A stretch of 60,534 bases of DNA, from contig CAMYPM010000010.1 in NCBI GenBank assembly GCA_947290775.1, positions 1-60,534 on the forward strand, read 5' to 3'. Position 1 is the stretch's first letter. Each line of letters begins with the position of its first letter. Of the stretch, positions 1-10,100 are shown piece by piece. The translations under genes and the position numbers were made by a program. The DNA comes from an uncultured Bacteroidales bacterium. GTDB lineage: Bacteria > Bacteroidota > Bacteroidia > Bacteroidales > Porphyromonadaceae. The notes under the pieces are model-generated. The model was given only the letters and a program-made list of their open reading frames with translations, searched no databases and was not told where the DNA came from.

Positions 1-147
1 GTATTTTGTCTTTGGTATTGCGTGTTTCTATAGTTAGATTGTTGCGTGTTTGTGTCTCTTTGAACGAAATAAAGCGACTAAATATACATAACATAGTGTA
101 TTGTAGGAATTTATGTAAGTTCGCAAATGCGCCATCTAAATAGTATA
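1..147. other. Intergenic DNA at window edge, no gene seen
   Basis: AT-rich sequence with no open frame of useful length and no tRNA or repeat that I recognise. It probably belongs to the spacer upstream of the first LRR gene. A gene cut by the left edge cannot be excluded, but no frame supports one. Confidence 0.5.
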
Positions 148-408
148 GATGTTTTTTAGGAATAGATAGGCCTATTCTCGAGGGGTAGGAATGCCATTTA
201 GCCCCTTAGCTTGTATGAAGCGCAGGATACGCTGACAAAAAGACAGCGAACGATTGCTCTGTTTTTACTTCTGAAAAGAATTATTTTTTTATTTTGAGCA
301 CATTCTTAAGATTTATTTCTTACATTTGTCTCAATGCAAGAAAATACTGTTATTTCGAAACATAATACAAATAAAATATATTGGTTAAGAGAAGAAAAGA
401 CAAACAAC
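148..408 (+). repeat. Duplicated leader module, copy 1 (upstream of first LRR gene)
   Basis: This leader closely matches 12513-12750, in front of the third LRR gene, up to the start codon. Both contain the tract TGTATGAAGCGCAGGAT, an AAAGACAG tract, ACTTCTGAAAAGAATTATTT, and TACATTTGTCTCAATG. The first part recurs again at 3176-3268 without the promoter-proximal end. Direct comparison shows scattered substitutions and a few indels, so these are paralogous leaders rather than an identical recent copy. Confidence 0.8.
293..328 (+). promoter_or_regulatory. Possible Bacteroidetes-type promoter of first LRR gene
   Basis: TACATTTG at 321-328 fits the -7 consensus TANNTTTG. TTTG at 293-296 could be the -33 element, but the 24-bp spacer is longer than the usual 19-21. 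The same TACATTTG is kept in the paralogous leader at 12513-12750, where the -33 match is lost. That supports the -7 call more than the -33 call. Confidence 0.4.
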
Positions 409-3042
409 ATGGAAACTAAACTGAGAAACAGACTACTGTCTGTAGCACTCCTACTGCTCTTTGCTCTACCCGCTTCGGCACAGAGCATTACCTTTACCAC
501 CACAAAAAACGTAGGCGAAAAGATAACGCTAACCATAAAGGCCACCAATGGGCCCGTCACTGCGACAGGACTTACTGAAAAGATAGTTGCCGATGCGAGT
601 GAACAGACCTATACCCTCACTTCACAAACTATTACACTTGATGGGCCGATTGAAGTATTTAAATGCGACCGTAATAAGTTAACTAATTTGGACATAGCTA
701 AAGGTGCCGACATGGTCCGTTTGGAGTGCCAAGATAATAACTTGACCTCATTCACTTTTGCCAATTGTCCCAAGTTGGAGGTTCTATGGTGCTTCAACAA
801 TAAGCTTTCAGCATTAGATGTCTCAGATTGCTTAAATCTAAAAGACCTATTATGCTCCGGAAATAACATAACTTCGTTAGACGTATCGAAGTGTTTGGGT
901 TTGAAAAAACTCTCTTGCGAAAGCAATAAAATAACCACTTTGGATGTATCAAAGCACGATAATCTCACTCATTTATGGTGCCAAGAGAATAAATTAACTT
1001 CACTGAATGTAGCTGAATGCCCCAACCTTGTGAGGGTTTCTTGTCAGGGGAATCTAATCAGTTGCACCCAGATGGAGAACTTAGCTATTGCATTGCCTCA
1101 ACGAGGTCAATCAGACTATGCAGCTTTTGAATGCATCCTGGAGACTGAAAAAATGGCAATGAACGGGAGTGGCAATGTAATACTGAAAAGCTCAGTGGAC
1201 ATTGCGAAATCAAAAAAATGGAGCGTATATTGTGTAGCTACTTATAGCTGGCCTCCACGCGAGGAATACGCAGGTAGAGACGGCTCCTGTACAGATTACC
1301 AACCTAAAGCAAATATTATACTTACAACCGAGAAGGCTGTCGGCGAAAAGATAAGGATGACCATAAAGGCCAATGGAGAGGTAACCGCAACCGGACTGAA
1401 AGAAGCTATAAAGTTGGGTAAAACTACTACTTACACACTTACCGCACAAAAGATAGAGCTTACCGGCGATATACTTGAATTGACTTGTAAGTCCAATAAG
1501 ATGAGCGAAATTGCTCTTAATAACTGTGCCCACCTCACCTCGCTGAAATGCGGTGGTAATGAATTAACTGCATTAGACTTATCTTGGTGCCCTGCACTAT
1601 CTTATGTGGATTGTCAGAGAAATAAAATAGCCACTCTGACCATTCCTAAAAATTCATCCGTGTCTTATTTGGATTGTCAGCAGAATAAGTTAACAGAGAT
1701 AGACCTAGCCAATTGTACTGCACTCAGCGCCCTTGATTGTAATACCAACGAATTAGCATTTTTGGATTTTTCCAAAAACAAGGAGCTTATGGGGCTTCAA
1801 TGCTACAACAATAAGTTGAGTCTAATAAACTTGGCAGAATGCGCTAAACTGGAATTCCTCGCTTGCGGTATCAATAGTTTATCATTGCTCGATATAACCG
1901 GGTGTCCTAATATATCCAAACTGTTTTGTCAACGTAATTCATTGACCTCTTTAGACCTCTCTTCAGCTTCCAAGTTGGAAGAATTAGACTGCGGAGAAAA
2001 CAATCTGAGTACACTTGACGTATCAGCTTGCATTAATCTGAAAGAGCTGCATTGCTACAAAAATCAGCTCTCCTCAATAGATATTTCAAAGAATACGGAA
2101 TTGCTAGTTATCAGTGTATTCAGCAACCAACTGACCGCTTTGGGCCTGTTGAATAATGCGAACCTGATGCAAATACTTTGCTTTGATAATAAGCTTTCTA
2201 CGCTGGATGTTTCTCCATGCTCCAAATTGGAGTGGCTCTGGTGCTTCTCCAATCAAATGACGGCTTTGGATATATCTCATTGTGATAATCTGGTGGATTT
2301 GAAGATTCAAAACAATCTTTTGGGTTGTTCTGCTATTGAATCAATCGCAGAAAAACTTCCTCAAAAGACAATGGGAATAACCGGCACCTTTATTGCCCTT
2401 ACCGAAGCGGAAATAGAGGCAGAACCCGGTGCAGGTAATGTTGTGACGGCCCATGCCGTTAACCTGGCTAAAGAGAAAAGTTGGAACACATACTCTATTG
2501 ATCCGGCGACAGAAATCAAGACAATGTACGAAGGACGTGACGGCAATTGTACCGACAATGCTCTTTCCTTTGCAGTAACCGTATCAGAAAATGCCAACGG
2601 ACGAGTAACGATTAAGGGTGCTGCCAACCTTGAAGCAGTGCCTTATGGTACAGAACTTACCGTAGAAGTAGCTCCCGAAGCCGGTTATGAGCTGGATAAG
2701 CTGATGGCTAACGAAGAGGATATCACTGCTACCAAGCGTTTTGTAGTAAAGAGCAACGTAAAAGTTACTGCTACATTCAAGACCGGTGCCGAAGCTGTTG
2801 CACGCGAAGGCATTGCCCTCTACCCGAATCCGGCAAGCAGCGAAGCAAACTTATTCGGAGTAGCTCCACAAGGTGAAGTAAGCGTGTACGGAACGGATGG
2901 AGCACGCCTCCTAATCGTCACTGCTGATCAAAGCGGACACGCTGTATTGAGACTGGAAGGACTTCTCGAAGGCAACTACTTGGTTACTTTCCGCGATGCT
3001 ATGGGGGTACTGACTACCCGTCAACTAACCATCAAGCGGTAA
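409..3042 (+). CDS. Internalin-J-like cysteine-ladder LRR surface protein with T9SS sorting domain (877 aa)
   Basis: Probable secreted adhesin. The ATG at 409 is chosen because it gives a clean signal peptide ending ALPASAQ and matches the paralogue at 12751; an in-frame ATG at 334 would add 25 hydrophilic residues. The mature protein has two modules. Each begins with a short beta domain (SITFTTTKNVGEK type), continues with about 21-residue LRRs of pattern LxCxxNxLTxLDVSxC (about 7, then about 14) and closes with a cap containing LPQ and GRDG(S/N)C. One Cys per rung is the Listeria InlJ cysteine-ladder pattern. An InlB-B-repeat-like domain (FAVTVSENANGRVTI to TATFK) and a type A T9SS CTD (YPNPAS to RQLTIKR) follow. 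The relation to P. gingivalis InlJ is inferred from architecture. Confidence 0.9.
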   Translation: METKLRNRLLSVALLLLFALPASAQSITFTTTKNVGEKITLTIKATNGPVTATGLTEKIVADASEQTYTLTSQTITLDGPIEVFKCDRNKLTNLDIAKGADMVRLECQDNNLTSFTFANCPKLEVLWCFNNKLSALDVSDCLNLKDLLCSGNNITSLDVSKCLGLKKLSCESNKITTLDVSKHDNLTHLWCQENKLTSLNVAECPNLVRVSCQGNLISCTQMENLAIALPQRGQSDYAAFECILETEKMAMNGSGNVILKSSVDIAKSKKWSVYCVATYSWPPREEYAGRDGSCTDYQPKANIILTTEKAVGEKIRMTIKANGEVTATGLKEAIKLGKTTTYTLTAQKIELTGDILELTCKSNKMSEIALNNCAHLTSLKCGGNELTALDLSWCPALSYVDCQRNKIATLTIPKNSSVSYLDCQQNKLTEIDLANCTALSALDCNTNELAFLDFSKNKELMGLQCYNNKLSLINLAECAKLEFLACGINSLSLLDITGCPNISKLFCQRNSLTSLDLSSASKLEELDCGENNLSTLDVSACINLKELHCYKNQLSSIDISKNTELLVISVFSNQLTALGLLNNANLMQILCFDNKLSTLDVSPCSKLEWLWCFSNQMTALDISHCDNLVDLKIQNNLLGCSAIESIAEKLPQKTMGITGTFIALTEAEIEAEPGAGNVVTAHAVNLAKEKSWNTYSIDPATEIKTMYEGRDGNCTDNALSFAVTVSENANGRVTIKGAANLEAVPYGTELTVEVAPEAGYELDKLMANEEDITATKRFVVKSNVKVTATFKTGAEAVAREGIALYPNPASSEANLFGVAPQGEVSVYGTDGARLLIVTADQSGHAVLRLEGLLEGNYLVTFRDAMGVLTTRQLTIKR

Positions 3043-3060
3043 AGAATTAAGCACTTACTA
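2542..3060 (+). repeat. C-terminal cassette repeat, copy 1
   Basis: About 500 bp encoding the InlB-like domain, the T9SS CTD and the stop, plus about 18 bp of trailer (AAGAATTAAGCACTTACTA). Copies at 10270-10787 and 17811-18328 are nearly identical in long stretches, including synonymous positions. The copy at 14632-15150 is more diverged in its first 150 bp. The LRR bodies of the same genes differ far more, so the cassette is homogenised separately. Confidence 0.9.
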
Positions 3061-3063
3061 CGC

Positions 3064-3092
3064 CGGCTGCTTCCCTCAAGGAGGCGCAACCG
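3064..3092. other. Imperfect hairpin after first LRR gene
   Basis: CGG-C-TG pairs with CA-A-CCG around an inner CTTCC/GGAGG helix with a CTCAA loop. Versions of this element follow all four LRR genes and the second lipoprotein (10791-10819, 12399-12430, 15151-15184, 18330-18360). No U-run follows, so it is not a classical intrinsic terminator. It may stabilise the 3' end or mark a recombination junction. Confidence 0.5.
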
Positions 3093-3104
3093 CTCCACAA
3101 AAAG

Positions 3105-3183
3105 ATACGTATCTTTCAATCGAAAGGTACGTATCTTTCGTTTGAAACATCTGTATCTTTTTAGCAAAAGATCCAGATGTTTT
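3105..3183. repeat. 22-bp repeat array 1 (three full units plus a partial)
   Basis: Units start at 3105, 3127, 3149 and 3171, exactly 22 bp apart. The second unit is GTACG, then core TATCTTTCGTTTGAAA, then C. The third has CTTTTTAGCAAAAG in place of the CTTTC...GAAAG arms, keeping the inner dyad. There is no unique spacer between units, so this is not CRISPR. Confidence 0.85.
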
Positions 3184-3363
3184 TTAGGAATAGATAGGCC
3201 AATTCTCGAGGGGTAGGAATGCCCTTTAGCTTGTATGAAGCGCAGGATTTGCTGACCAAAAGACAGCAACCGCTCCACACATACCGCATAAGAAAGGAAC
3301 AACATGACTGCATAAAGAGATAGTGTTTGACATTGTAGCGAGACAATTACTAACTAATAAAAA
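3176..3363. repeat. Shuffled intergenic modules
   Basis: 3176-3268 is a truncated copy of the leader at 148 onward (GATGTTTTTTAGG to AAAGACAGC). It is joined to 3269-3363 (CACACATACCGCA to ATTACTAACTAATA), which is the same sequence as 10874-10965. Two modules found apart elsewhere are therefore fused here, evidence of rearrangement. Confidence 0.75.
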
Positions 3364-4002
3364 CAAGCGTTTCCTGTTTCTGCGGCAATCGTTGTCCGAG
3401 TATTGAGACAGATTGCTGAGTTCAACGACAGAAGTGACATAAAGAAGTAAGGGCAAACATGTATATATGTCATAAGCCTTACATATCATACGTATTACAT
3501 GTAAAATGCTTTACATGACAGCCTTGATACTTGACCATATTACACAAGTTTTGCATCCTTCAAGATATTCAAGTCAATCATTTGTAATGATAAAGAAATG
3601 AAGATGTATGTATCCCTTGCACCATGTTATTACTCCATCATAGAGGTATTTATCTATATACAATATAGTATCAAATCAATACGACAGTACGACAATGAAT
3701 CAGTAAATCTAAACGTCAGCAGTGCTTCATGGCTAAAAATGCTTATCACATTCATGTCATTTTAAGAACAAGGTTTGATACTCCGTAAGAAACAATGTTT
3801 GACTTTGCAATTCATTTGTGTCTACAAAGACGCAGCAAGGAATGTTTTGAGCAACTCAAGACCTTTCGGATTACTCCCAAAAGACCTTGTCCTAAACGGG
3901 TAGTAGCCTCTCCAAAGTTGAGCTACCAGTTGTTCCAATCTTACAGATTATTCAAACTATAAATATTGAACTTTCAAGTAATTTACTACAATAAGCGCGA
4001 AC
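3364..4002. other. Spacer between convergent genes, no gene seen
   Basis: Low-complexity AT-rich DNA between the LRR gene (+) and the BspA-like gene (-). It holds one small perfect hairpin, CATGTAAA/TTTACATG with loop ATGC at 3498-3517, not followed by a T-run. Short open frames here lack start context and coding character. Confidence 0.5.
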
Positions 4003-5445
4003 TCAATTGATAAAGATTCTTTTTTCCCCGTTTATTATATAGATCTGACCTTTTTGTGGATTTACCACTTTCCTGCCATTTAAATCATAAATAGTATTTT
4101 GCAAGCTTGATTTATTTACGCTTATATTATGTATCGCTGTAGGAAAACTATCCGTTTCTATAAAGTTGGTAAAGTAGTTCCATCCCCAAGCCTTGCGATA
4201 TTTTTCGGCAGCTCCCACAGGCACATAGACAGGGATGTCTTTAGGCGTACTCGGAGAATCGTATCGCCCAAATGGAGTGTAGCCCATATTACGAGTGCTC
4301 ACCTCACATACCGGAGGTTCGGAAGCCATACAATAAATACGCTTTATACCTGTCAAATGTGCACAACACTCCTCACCTAAGAAATTCAATGTTGCAGGAA
4401 AGACAAGTTGTCCAAAGTCATAACACTCCTGAAAGGCATCTTTTTCGATTCTTTCAAGTCCAAGCGGCAACTCAACATCTTTTAATGAACGGCAACTTTG
4501 AAAAGCTTCCTTACCAATACTTTTTACTGATGACGGAATGTTTACATGGCTCAAACTTATGCAAGCATCTGCAAGATTGTTTGGAATACGCTCTATCCCA
4601 TCTGGCAAATGCATCTCCTTGAGTTCTCTGTTTAGTTTAAATGCGGAATTAGCTAAGTCTTGACATGTATTGGGTAGATGCACTTCTTTCAGCCTACAAG
4701 CGTAAAATGCAGCATTACCTATCTTCTCCAATCCGTTAGGAAAGTTGATAGCCGATATCTTTGCACGCCAGAATGCCGCTTCGCCAATTTCTTTTATGGT
4801 GGAAGGCAAAACAACTTTTCCTGTCAAGCTCGTACAATTCGCAAAAACGGCTCTGTCTAACTTCTCAAATCCTTCCGGAAAGACTAAAGGGTCTGTCTTT
4901 AGGTTCTCACATTGCTCGAAAGCAGAAGGACCTATATACTGCAGTTCGGAAGGAATGTTTACATCTTCAAGATTTACCACATACGAGAATGCTGACTCTT
5001 CGATTCTTTTGATTCCGTTTGGCAGTATGATTCGCCTAAGGTGTATGAAGGTTATGTATCCTTCTTGTATATTCAATTGCTCTGAACGCCAAAACGCACC
5101 CTCGGGAATAATGCCACTTTTAACTTCGGCATTTTCCATGTTTATGACCGAAAGTTTTCCGTTAAAGGAAGCATCCCACAGTGTGTGGAAATCTACATCA
5201 TCGACAGTTCCCCTAACAACTAAGGAGTCAACTTTATAGATGTTGTCCCCTAACAGTTTCGCTAAATCTCCTCCATGCGATGTTATGTCCATGCTATTAA
5301 AATCGCTATTACCATCTATAGCCTTAGGGGCTTTTATTGAATATTTATAGCGATTTATTTGTACTTGCTTTTGAGTCTGTGCAAATGAAACTGTTGAGAA
5401 TAAACAGTTCATTATAAGACCCACACAAAGTAATAATTGCTTCAT
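4003..5445 (-). CDS. BspA-like leucine-rich repeat (LRR_5) secreted protein (480 aa)
   Basis: Probable surface or secreted binding protein. Residues 1-22 form a signal peptide (ending TVSFAQ). From about residue 125 to 370 there are LRR_5 (Treponema/BspA type) repeats with the signature I(E/G)xxAFxxCxxLxxVxxPxxLxxI, for example IKEIGEAAFWRAKI and VKSIGKEAFQSCRSL. The last 30 residues contain YDLNGRKV and KGQIYIINGEK, a short C-terminal motif common in Bacteroidales surface proteins. It differs from the YPNPAS-type CTD of the neighbouring LRR genes. The gene is the only one on the minus strand in the array and has a different repeat class, so it is not a recent paralogue of them. The ligand is unknown. 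Confidence 0.85.
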   Translation of the reverse strand: MKQLLLCVGLIMNCLFSTVSFAQTQKQVQINRYKYSIKAPKAIDGNSDFNSMDITSHGGDLAKLLGDNIYKVDSLVVRGTVDDVDFHTLWDASFNGKLSVINMENAEVKSGIIPEGAFWRSEQLNIQEGYITFIHLRRIILPNGIKRIEESAFSYVVNLEDVNIPSELQYIGPSAFEQCENLKTDPLVFPEGFEKLDRAVFANCTSLTGKVVLPSTIKEIGEAAFWRAKISAINFPNGLEKIGNAAFYACRLKEVHLPNTCQDLANSAFKLNRELKEMHLPDGIERIPNNLADACISLSHVNIPSSVKSIGKEAFQSCRSLKDVELPLGLERIEKDAFQECYDFGQLVFPATLNFLGEECCAHLTGIKRIYCMASEPPVCEVSTRNMGYTPFGRYDSPSTPKDIPVYVPVGAAEKYRKAWGWNYFTNFIETDSFPTAIHNISVNKSSLQNTIYDLNGRKVVNPQKGQIYIINGEKRIFIN

Positions 5446-5663
5446 ACCACAAATGTTTTGATGAATTTATACCCTTGTTAATGAACGCAGTGTAATCCAT
5501 AAAAGAAACTACGTTTCAAAGTTATCAAAAAATGAATAGCATCGTACTTTTTGATAACAAAAGACATGTTTCAATCATTATTTTAACCAGTGTTACATTC
5601 TTTGTTATTCTTAATTCGTTGACATTCAATAAATAAAAAGTTTTTTGTTGTGACTCGCAAGGT
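5446..5663. other. Spacer upstream of BspA-like gene
   Basis: AT-rich DNA between divergent genes. It presumably contains the promoter of the minus-strand BspA-like gene, but I see no convincing TANNTTTG with a paired TTTG on that strand. No coding frame is supported. Confidence 0.4.
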
Positions 5664-5955
5664 GACACATAATTCCAACCTTATATACCTTTTCTTTATT
5701 TTTAGTTTGGTCTATAAGAAAACAATAACTACTTTTGTCCGGTAGTAGAGAATATAAGTTGACTAATGACTACCTCTGCACAAAAGAATTGGACAAATTG
5801 TTTTACAAACCACGCAACATGGTCCGCTTCCTCTTTGGCAACATATGCTCTCGGGAAAGCGAGTCGCACGCTCTGTGCCTGCTTATCTCTCGCTACGCCT
5901 TACGATACAAAGAACATTATACATAACGCAACCATTTTAAGAAATCACTTGTAGT
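5664..5955 (+). repeat. Duplicated leader of lipoprotein gene, copy 1
   Basis: This matches 10973-11235 from GACACAT through AAGTTGACTAATGACTA and GCGAGTCGCACGCTCTGTGC to the start codon, with indels in the middle. Short open frames inside it change between the copies and are not believed to be genes. The long leader (over 200 nt after the promoter) is unusual for this window. Confidence 0.8.
5706..5737 (+). promoter_or_regulatory. Bacteroidetes-type promoter of first lipoprotein gene
   Basis: TTTG (5706-5709) and TACTTTTG (5730-5737) are separated by 20 bp, a full match to the Bacteroidetes sigma-ABfr pattern TTTG-N19-21-TANNTTTG. The paralogous site is at 11006-11035. It implies a 5' UTR of about 210 nt. 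Confidence 0.65.
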
Positions 5956-7107
5956 ATGAAAAAGATTATTCCTTTACTATTTATGCTGCTCTTCGCAGTG
6001 GCCTGTCAAGATCCAAAGCCGGAGCCAACCCCAGAGCCTACGCCAACCCCTACTCCGACACCGGTACCCAATCCAACGCCGAAGAATAGCTTTAAAGCCA
6101 TATTTACGGCAAACCCATCCACGTTTAGCGCACAAGGCGGCGATGGAGTTGTAGAGGGTACCCTGCAAGAGTTCTCTCCCGAGGGAAAGATGATTTCAGA
6201 AAAGCAACTCAAGAAAGAGCAATTTACCATCGCGCTCAAAGCCGGAGATGCTACCCAAATCACCATTGACGATGCCGCTAAAACGTTTAAAGTAGCTGCA
6301 GGTAAGGCAGAAGCGCTCTTTACTTTGGAAGCTAAGGTTACCGTACCGGAGAACTTGACTCAGGAGCTTACCATTAAACGCGACAAAGAGAAAGAAGTGA
6401 AACCCAACGGCAAAACCCCTTTGGAATATGTGGCCGAGTACAATATGAACCCGGAGGGAACTGCATTCGTTACAACGCATGCTACGGATGTGAGTGGGTA
6501 CTTTACCTTTGAAGAGGCCTGTACAAAGTTTAAGGATATCACCATTAACGGGAAGAAGTACCATCTGCCTTCCAAGGATGAATGGTTAGCCCTCTTCCCG
6601 ATGTACGCAGAAACTGATTATGTAAATTTTGGTGTTTACGTAACATTTAACGATATCTCTGAGACTACTATGGTCAATGGCGAAACCGTAACCTCAACTA
6701 ATGATTATAGAGGAAATGCCAAAGGCACTGCGTATGCACTTCGTTTCAAAGGCACCAAGTGGCTCTCTGCTTGGAAGTATGAGTACACAAAAGTGGATGG
6801 ATTCCAAGTACTTAAAATAACCACCCGTCCTGTAGGCAGCTCTGTAACGGTTGAGGATATTATGAAACCCGACTTCTGGGAGTCAGACGCAGAAAAGGAT
6901 GTAGTGCGCATATTCCCGGCTTCCGGCTTCATGTCATATGGCTCGTTGTCAGACAGAGATGCTTTGGGCCGCTTCTGGTCCTCAACAGTATATGATTCAA
7001 TACGAGGATGGTTCGTAAACTTCAACCTGTCAGCCGCCAGAGTACGTAGGAATGACAGCAACTATGGATTTACCATTCGGTTGTTTGAAACCCCAAACGT
7101 ACAATAA
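5956..7107 (+). CDS. Surface lipoprotein with Pro-Thr linker and FISUMP-like C-terminal domain (383 aa)
   Basis: Lipoprotein: the lipobox ends FAVAC with Cys17, followed by QDPKPEP, which may serve as a surface-export signal. A proline/threonine-rich tether (about residues 20-43) leads to a beta-rich domain (about 45-145, KAIFTANPSTFSAQGGDG onward). The C-terminal half resembles the Fibrobacter paralogous (FISUMP/DUF1566-like) fold, with HLPSKDEWLAL, FWSSTVYDS and GFTIRLF. The first ~320 nt are identical to the paralogue at 11236, while the rest diverges. The gene is followed after 83 bp by an LRR gene and probably shares its transcript. Function unknown; a ligand-binding surface lipoprotein is the likeliest reading. 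Confidence 0.8.
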   Translation: MKKIIPLLFMLLFAVACQDPKPEPTPEPTPTPTPTPVPNPTPKNSFKAIFTANPSTFSAQGGDGVVEGTLQEFSPEGKMISEKQLKKEQFTIALKAGDATQITIDDAAKTFKVAAGKAEALFTLEAKVTVPENLTQELTIKRDKEKEVKPNGKTPLEYVAEYNMNPEGTAFVTTHATDVSGYFTFEEACTKFKDITINGKKYHLPSKDEWLALFPMYAETDYVNFGVYVTFNDISETTMVNGETVTSTNDYRGNAKGTAYALRFKGTKWLSAWKYEYTKVDGFQVLKITTRPVGSSVTVEDIMKPDFWESDAEKDVVRIFPASGFMSYGSLSDRDALGRFWSSTVYDSIRGWFVNFNLSAARVRRNDSNYGFTIRLFETPNVQ

Positions 7108-7190
7108 GGCGCTATACAAAATTGAACTTCAAATAGAGGTCATCAGCATATACCTATAAGAACAACGCATTAGGAATAAAATAAAAATAA

Positions 7191-10100
7191 ATGAGAACTC
7201 ATTTTACAAACAAACTGCTACTGGTGGGGTGCCTACTGCTCTTTGCCCTGTCCGCATCGGCACAGAGCATAACCTTCACCACAGCAAAAAAAACCGGGGA
7301 CATGGTCACGTTAGAAGTACGGGCCAATGGAACCGTTACGGTGGAAGGTATTGATGGGAAATTCTATACCGATGGGGATTCCCACGACTACAAGTTAACC
7401 AACAGCACCGTAAAGATAAGTGGGGATATCACTAAATTCGACTGCACAAACAACAAGATCACCGGGCTATCGGCCAGTGGCAACTCTCTGCAAACCATAT
7501 ACTGCTTAAACAATGAAATAAGCTCTTTGGATATATCCCAATGCAGTAATCTTGAAAGACTTTTCAGTCACGGTAATAAATTGGAGCAATTAGATGTAAC
7601 TGCCAATAAGCAACTGAAGGTGCTTACCTGTTCCGACAATTTACTTTCTACGCTGAATATCTCCAACAACCTTTTGCTCAATAGGGTAGTATGTGATCGG
7701 AATAAACTAACCGCCTTAGATCTATCAAAGAATACTAAGCTGAATACTATATCCTGTATCGACAATCAGTTAACTTCTTTAGACGTGTCGTCTTGCCCCG
7801 CTCTGAAAACCCTCAATTGCATGGGGAACCGACTCACTACAATTGGCTTGGCTGACAATAATGTATTGCAAGAGCTTGGGTGTAGTGTCAACTGTATAAA
7901 GGCAGAGGGTATGACCTCTCTGATTGCCGCTCTTCCTACCGTACAAGGTGGCAATATCTTCGTGATTAACCTTAAGGATCCTAAGGAAGAGAATGTTTGT
8001 ACTAAAACCAATGTAGCCAAGGCAAGAGCAAAGGGCTGGCAGGTATATGACTCTAACTATAAGGTCTACGAAGGGAGTGCCGATAAGGTAGAGCCTCAGC
8101 TGACATTTACTACTACCACTGCAATAGGCGGAGAAGTAGATTTACTCATCGTAGCGAACGGCCCCGTAACAGCCACAGGCTTGGAAGGAGCTATTACACC
8201 CGGAGGAAAGAAATCATATAAGCTTACAGCACAGACTGTAACCCTTAAAGGCGACATAACAGAGTTTAGTTGTACGTCAAATAACTTGAGTGCATTGGAT
8301 CTATCAAATTGTACCAACCTTCAAGTACTGGACTGTGACAACAATGACTTAACCACTCTAGACTTGTCTAAGAACAGCAAAATAGAAAACGTCAGATGCA
8401 CCAAAAACAACCTGACTTCACTTAATCTATCGCAATGCAATGCATTAATACGCCTTACTTGCTATAAAAATGAACTGACTGCTTTGGATTTATCCTCCTG
8501 CAAGAGTCTGGGATTCCTATATTGCCAAGAGAATGAGCTAACCGCACTGGATCTTTCTTCTTGTCCTAGCCTGATGCAATTGTATTGCTACAGCAATAAG
8601 CTGGCGTCATTGAATGTATCGAAGTGTATGGCCTTACAGGCTCTTCTATGTTATAGAAACAACCTGACTTCTTTGGATCTATCTCAGTGCGAAAGCATTA
8701 AGAACGTATATTGCCAGTCCAATAGTTTGACGGACTTAGATGTATCGAACTGTTTCGGCATACAAGAGCTGAATTGCTCGGAGAATAAGTTGTCACAGCT
8801 TACTATTTCTCCCTCCTCCACGCTCAACTACTTGTCTTGCCAGAAGAATCTGCTGAATTGCTCTGCTACTGCTGCTATTGTAGAAGGGTTGCCGCAGATG
8901 ACTGCCGAAAAGAAAGGAAGCTTTGTAGTACTCTCTGAGAGCGAATTGAATAGTGATGAGAATAATATCATCTACAAAGATGCAGTAGAGAAGGCACAAA
9001 ATAAAAATTGGCTTGTGACTTATATGTCGGCAACGTACGAATATCTCCCCTACGCCGGACGAGAAGGATCATGTGGAGGAGGTGCTACAGACAAAAATAA
9101 GATCTCATTCACAACCGAGAAGGCTGTTGGCGAAACTATAAGCTTGGCAGTTAAGTCCGGGGGAGAAGTTATTGCTACCGGTATAAAAGAGAAGATTGTT
9201 GCCGATGGTAAAAATCAAACTTACACACTGACTGCACAGACGGTTACGTTGCAAGGAGATGTGGAAGTATTTAAGTGCAACTATAATGCGTTGACTTCCC
9301 TTGAGTTCTTTGGCACCGATATGCTTAAAGAGATAAGCTGCTCCGGCAATAAGTTAACTACCTTGGATGTCAAAGGCTGTCCGAACTTAGAAAACTTGAC
9401 CTGCGCAACAAACAAGATTACAGCTCTTGACCTTTCTGCATGTAAGAAGCTTATAAAGGTTTTATGTCACGCCAATCAACTGACCGAGCTTAATCTATCG
9501 GCATGTCCCAGCCTACAATTCGTTTGGTGTCAACGCAATCAAGTTGCCTCCTTGGATCTTTCTAATTGTACGAATCTGCAAAAGCTTAAGTGTGGCGACA
9601 ATAAGCTATCTACTTTAGATATCACCTCATGCGAAGCACTTACTGATTTGTTTTGCGAAGGCAACCAACTAACCAAATTGGATGTTTCTAATTCTACCAA
9701 GTTAATTCATCTGTGGTGTAGCGCTAATATGCTGACCGATCTGAATATTTCAGGGTGTGAAAGCTTGACCCAGGTGTATTGCTATACAAATAAATTGGTT
9801 TCCATAAAAGCATCACAATGTCCTAAACTGACTCATCTATGGTGTAGCAACAATGAGCTAACCACATTAGATATTTCTCAGTGCCCGAGTCTAAAGCAGT
9901 TGTACTGCTACGACAACAAACTCACTGCCATCGATCTGTCTAAATGCCCGAATCTTATTTCACTGGAATGCTATAAGAATCAAATTAAGACATTAGACTT
10001 CTCTAAGTGTCCCCAGATCTGTTTCGTTTATTGTGAAGATAACCGGATCGGCTGTACACAAATGGAAGCAATCGTAACCTCACTTCCTCAACGACAGCTT

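Noticed and set aside
306..560. Minus-strand open frame matching a similar one at 12648-12881
   Set aside because: Both lie antisense to the duplicated leader and signal-peptide region of LRR genes. Their likeness follows from the DNA duplication, and neither has independent coding evidence.
3105..3183. 22-bp arrays as CRISPR
   Set aside because: Units are contiguous and degenerate with no unique spacers, and no cas genes are in the window.
5735..5954. Two short plus-strand frames upstream of the first lipoprotein
   Set aside because: They sit inside a duplicated leader, and the second copy (10973-11235) does not keep the same frames. No domain and no good start context.
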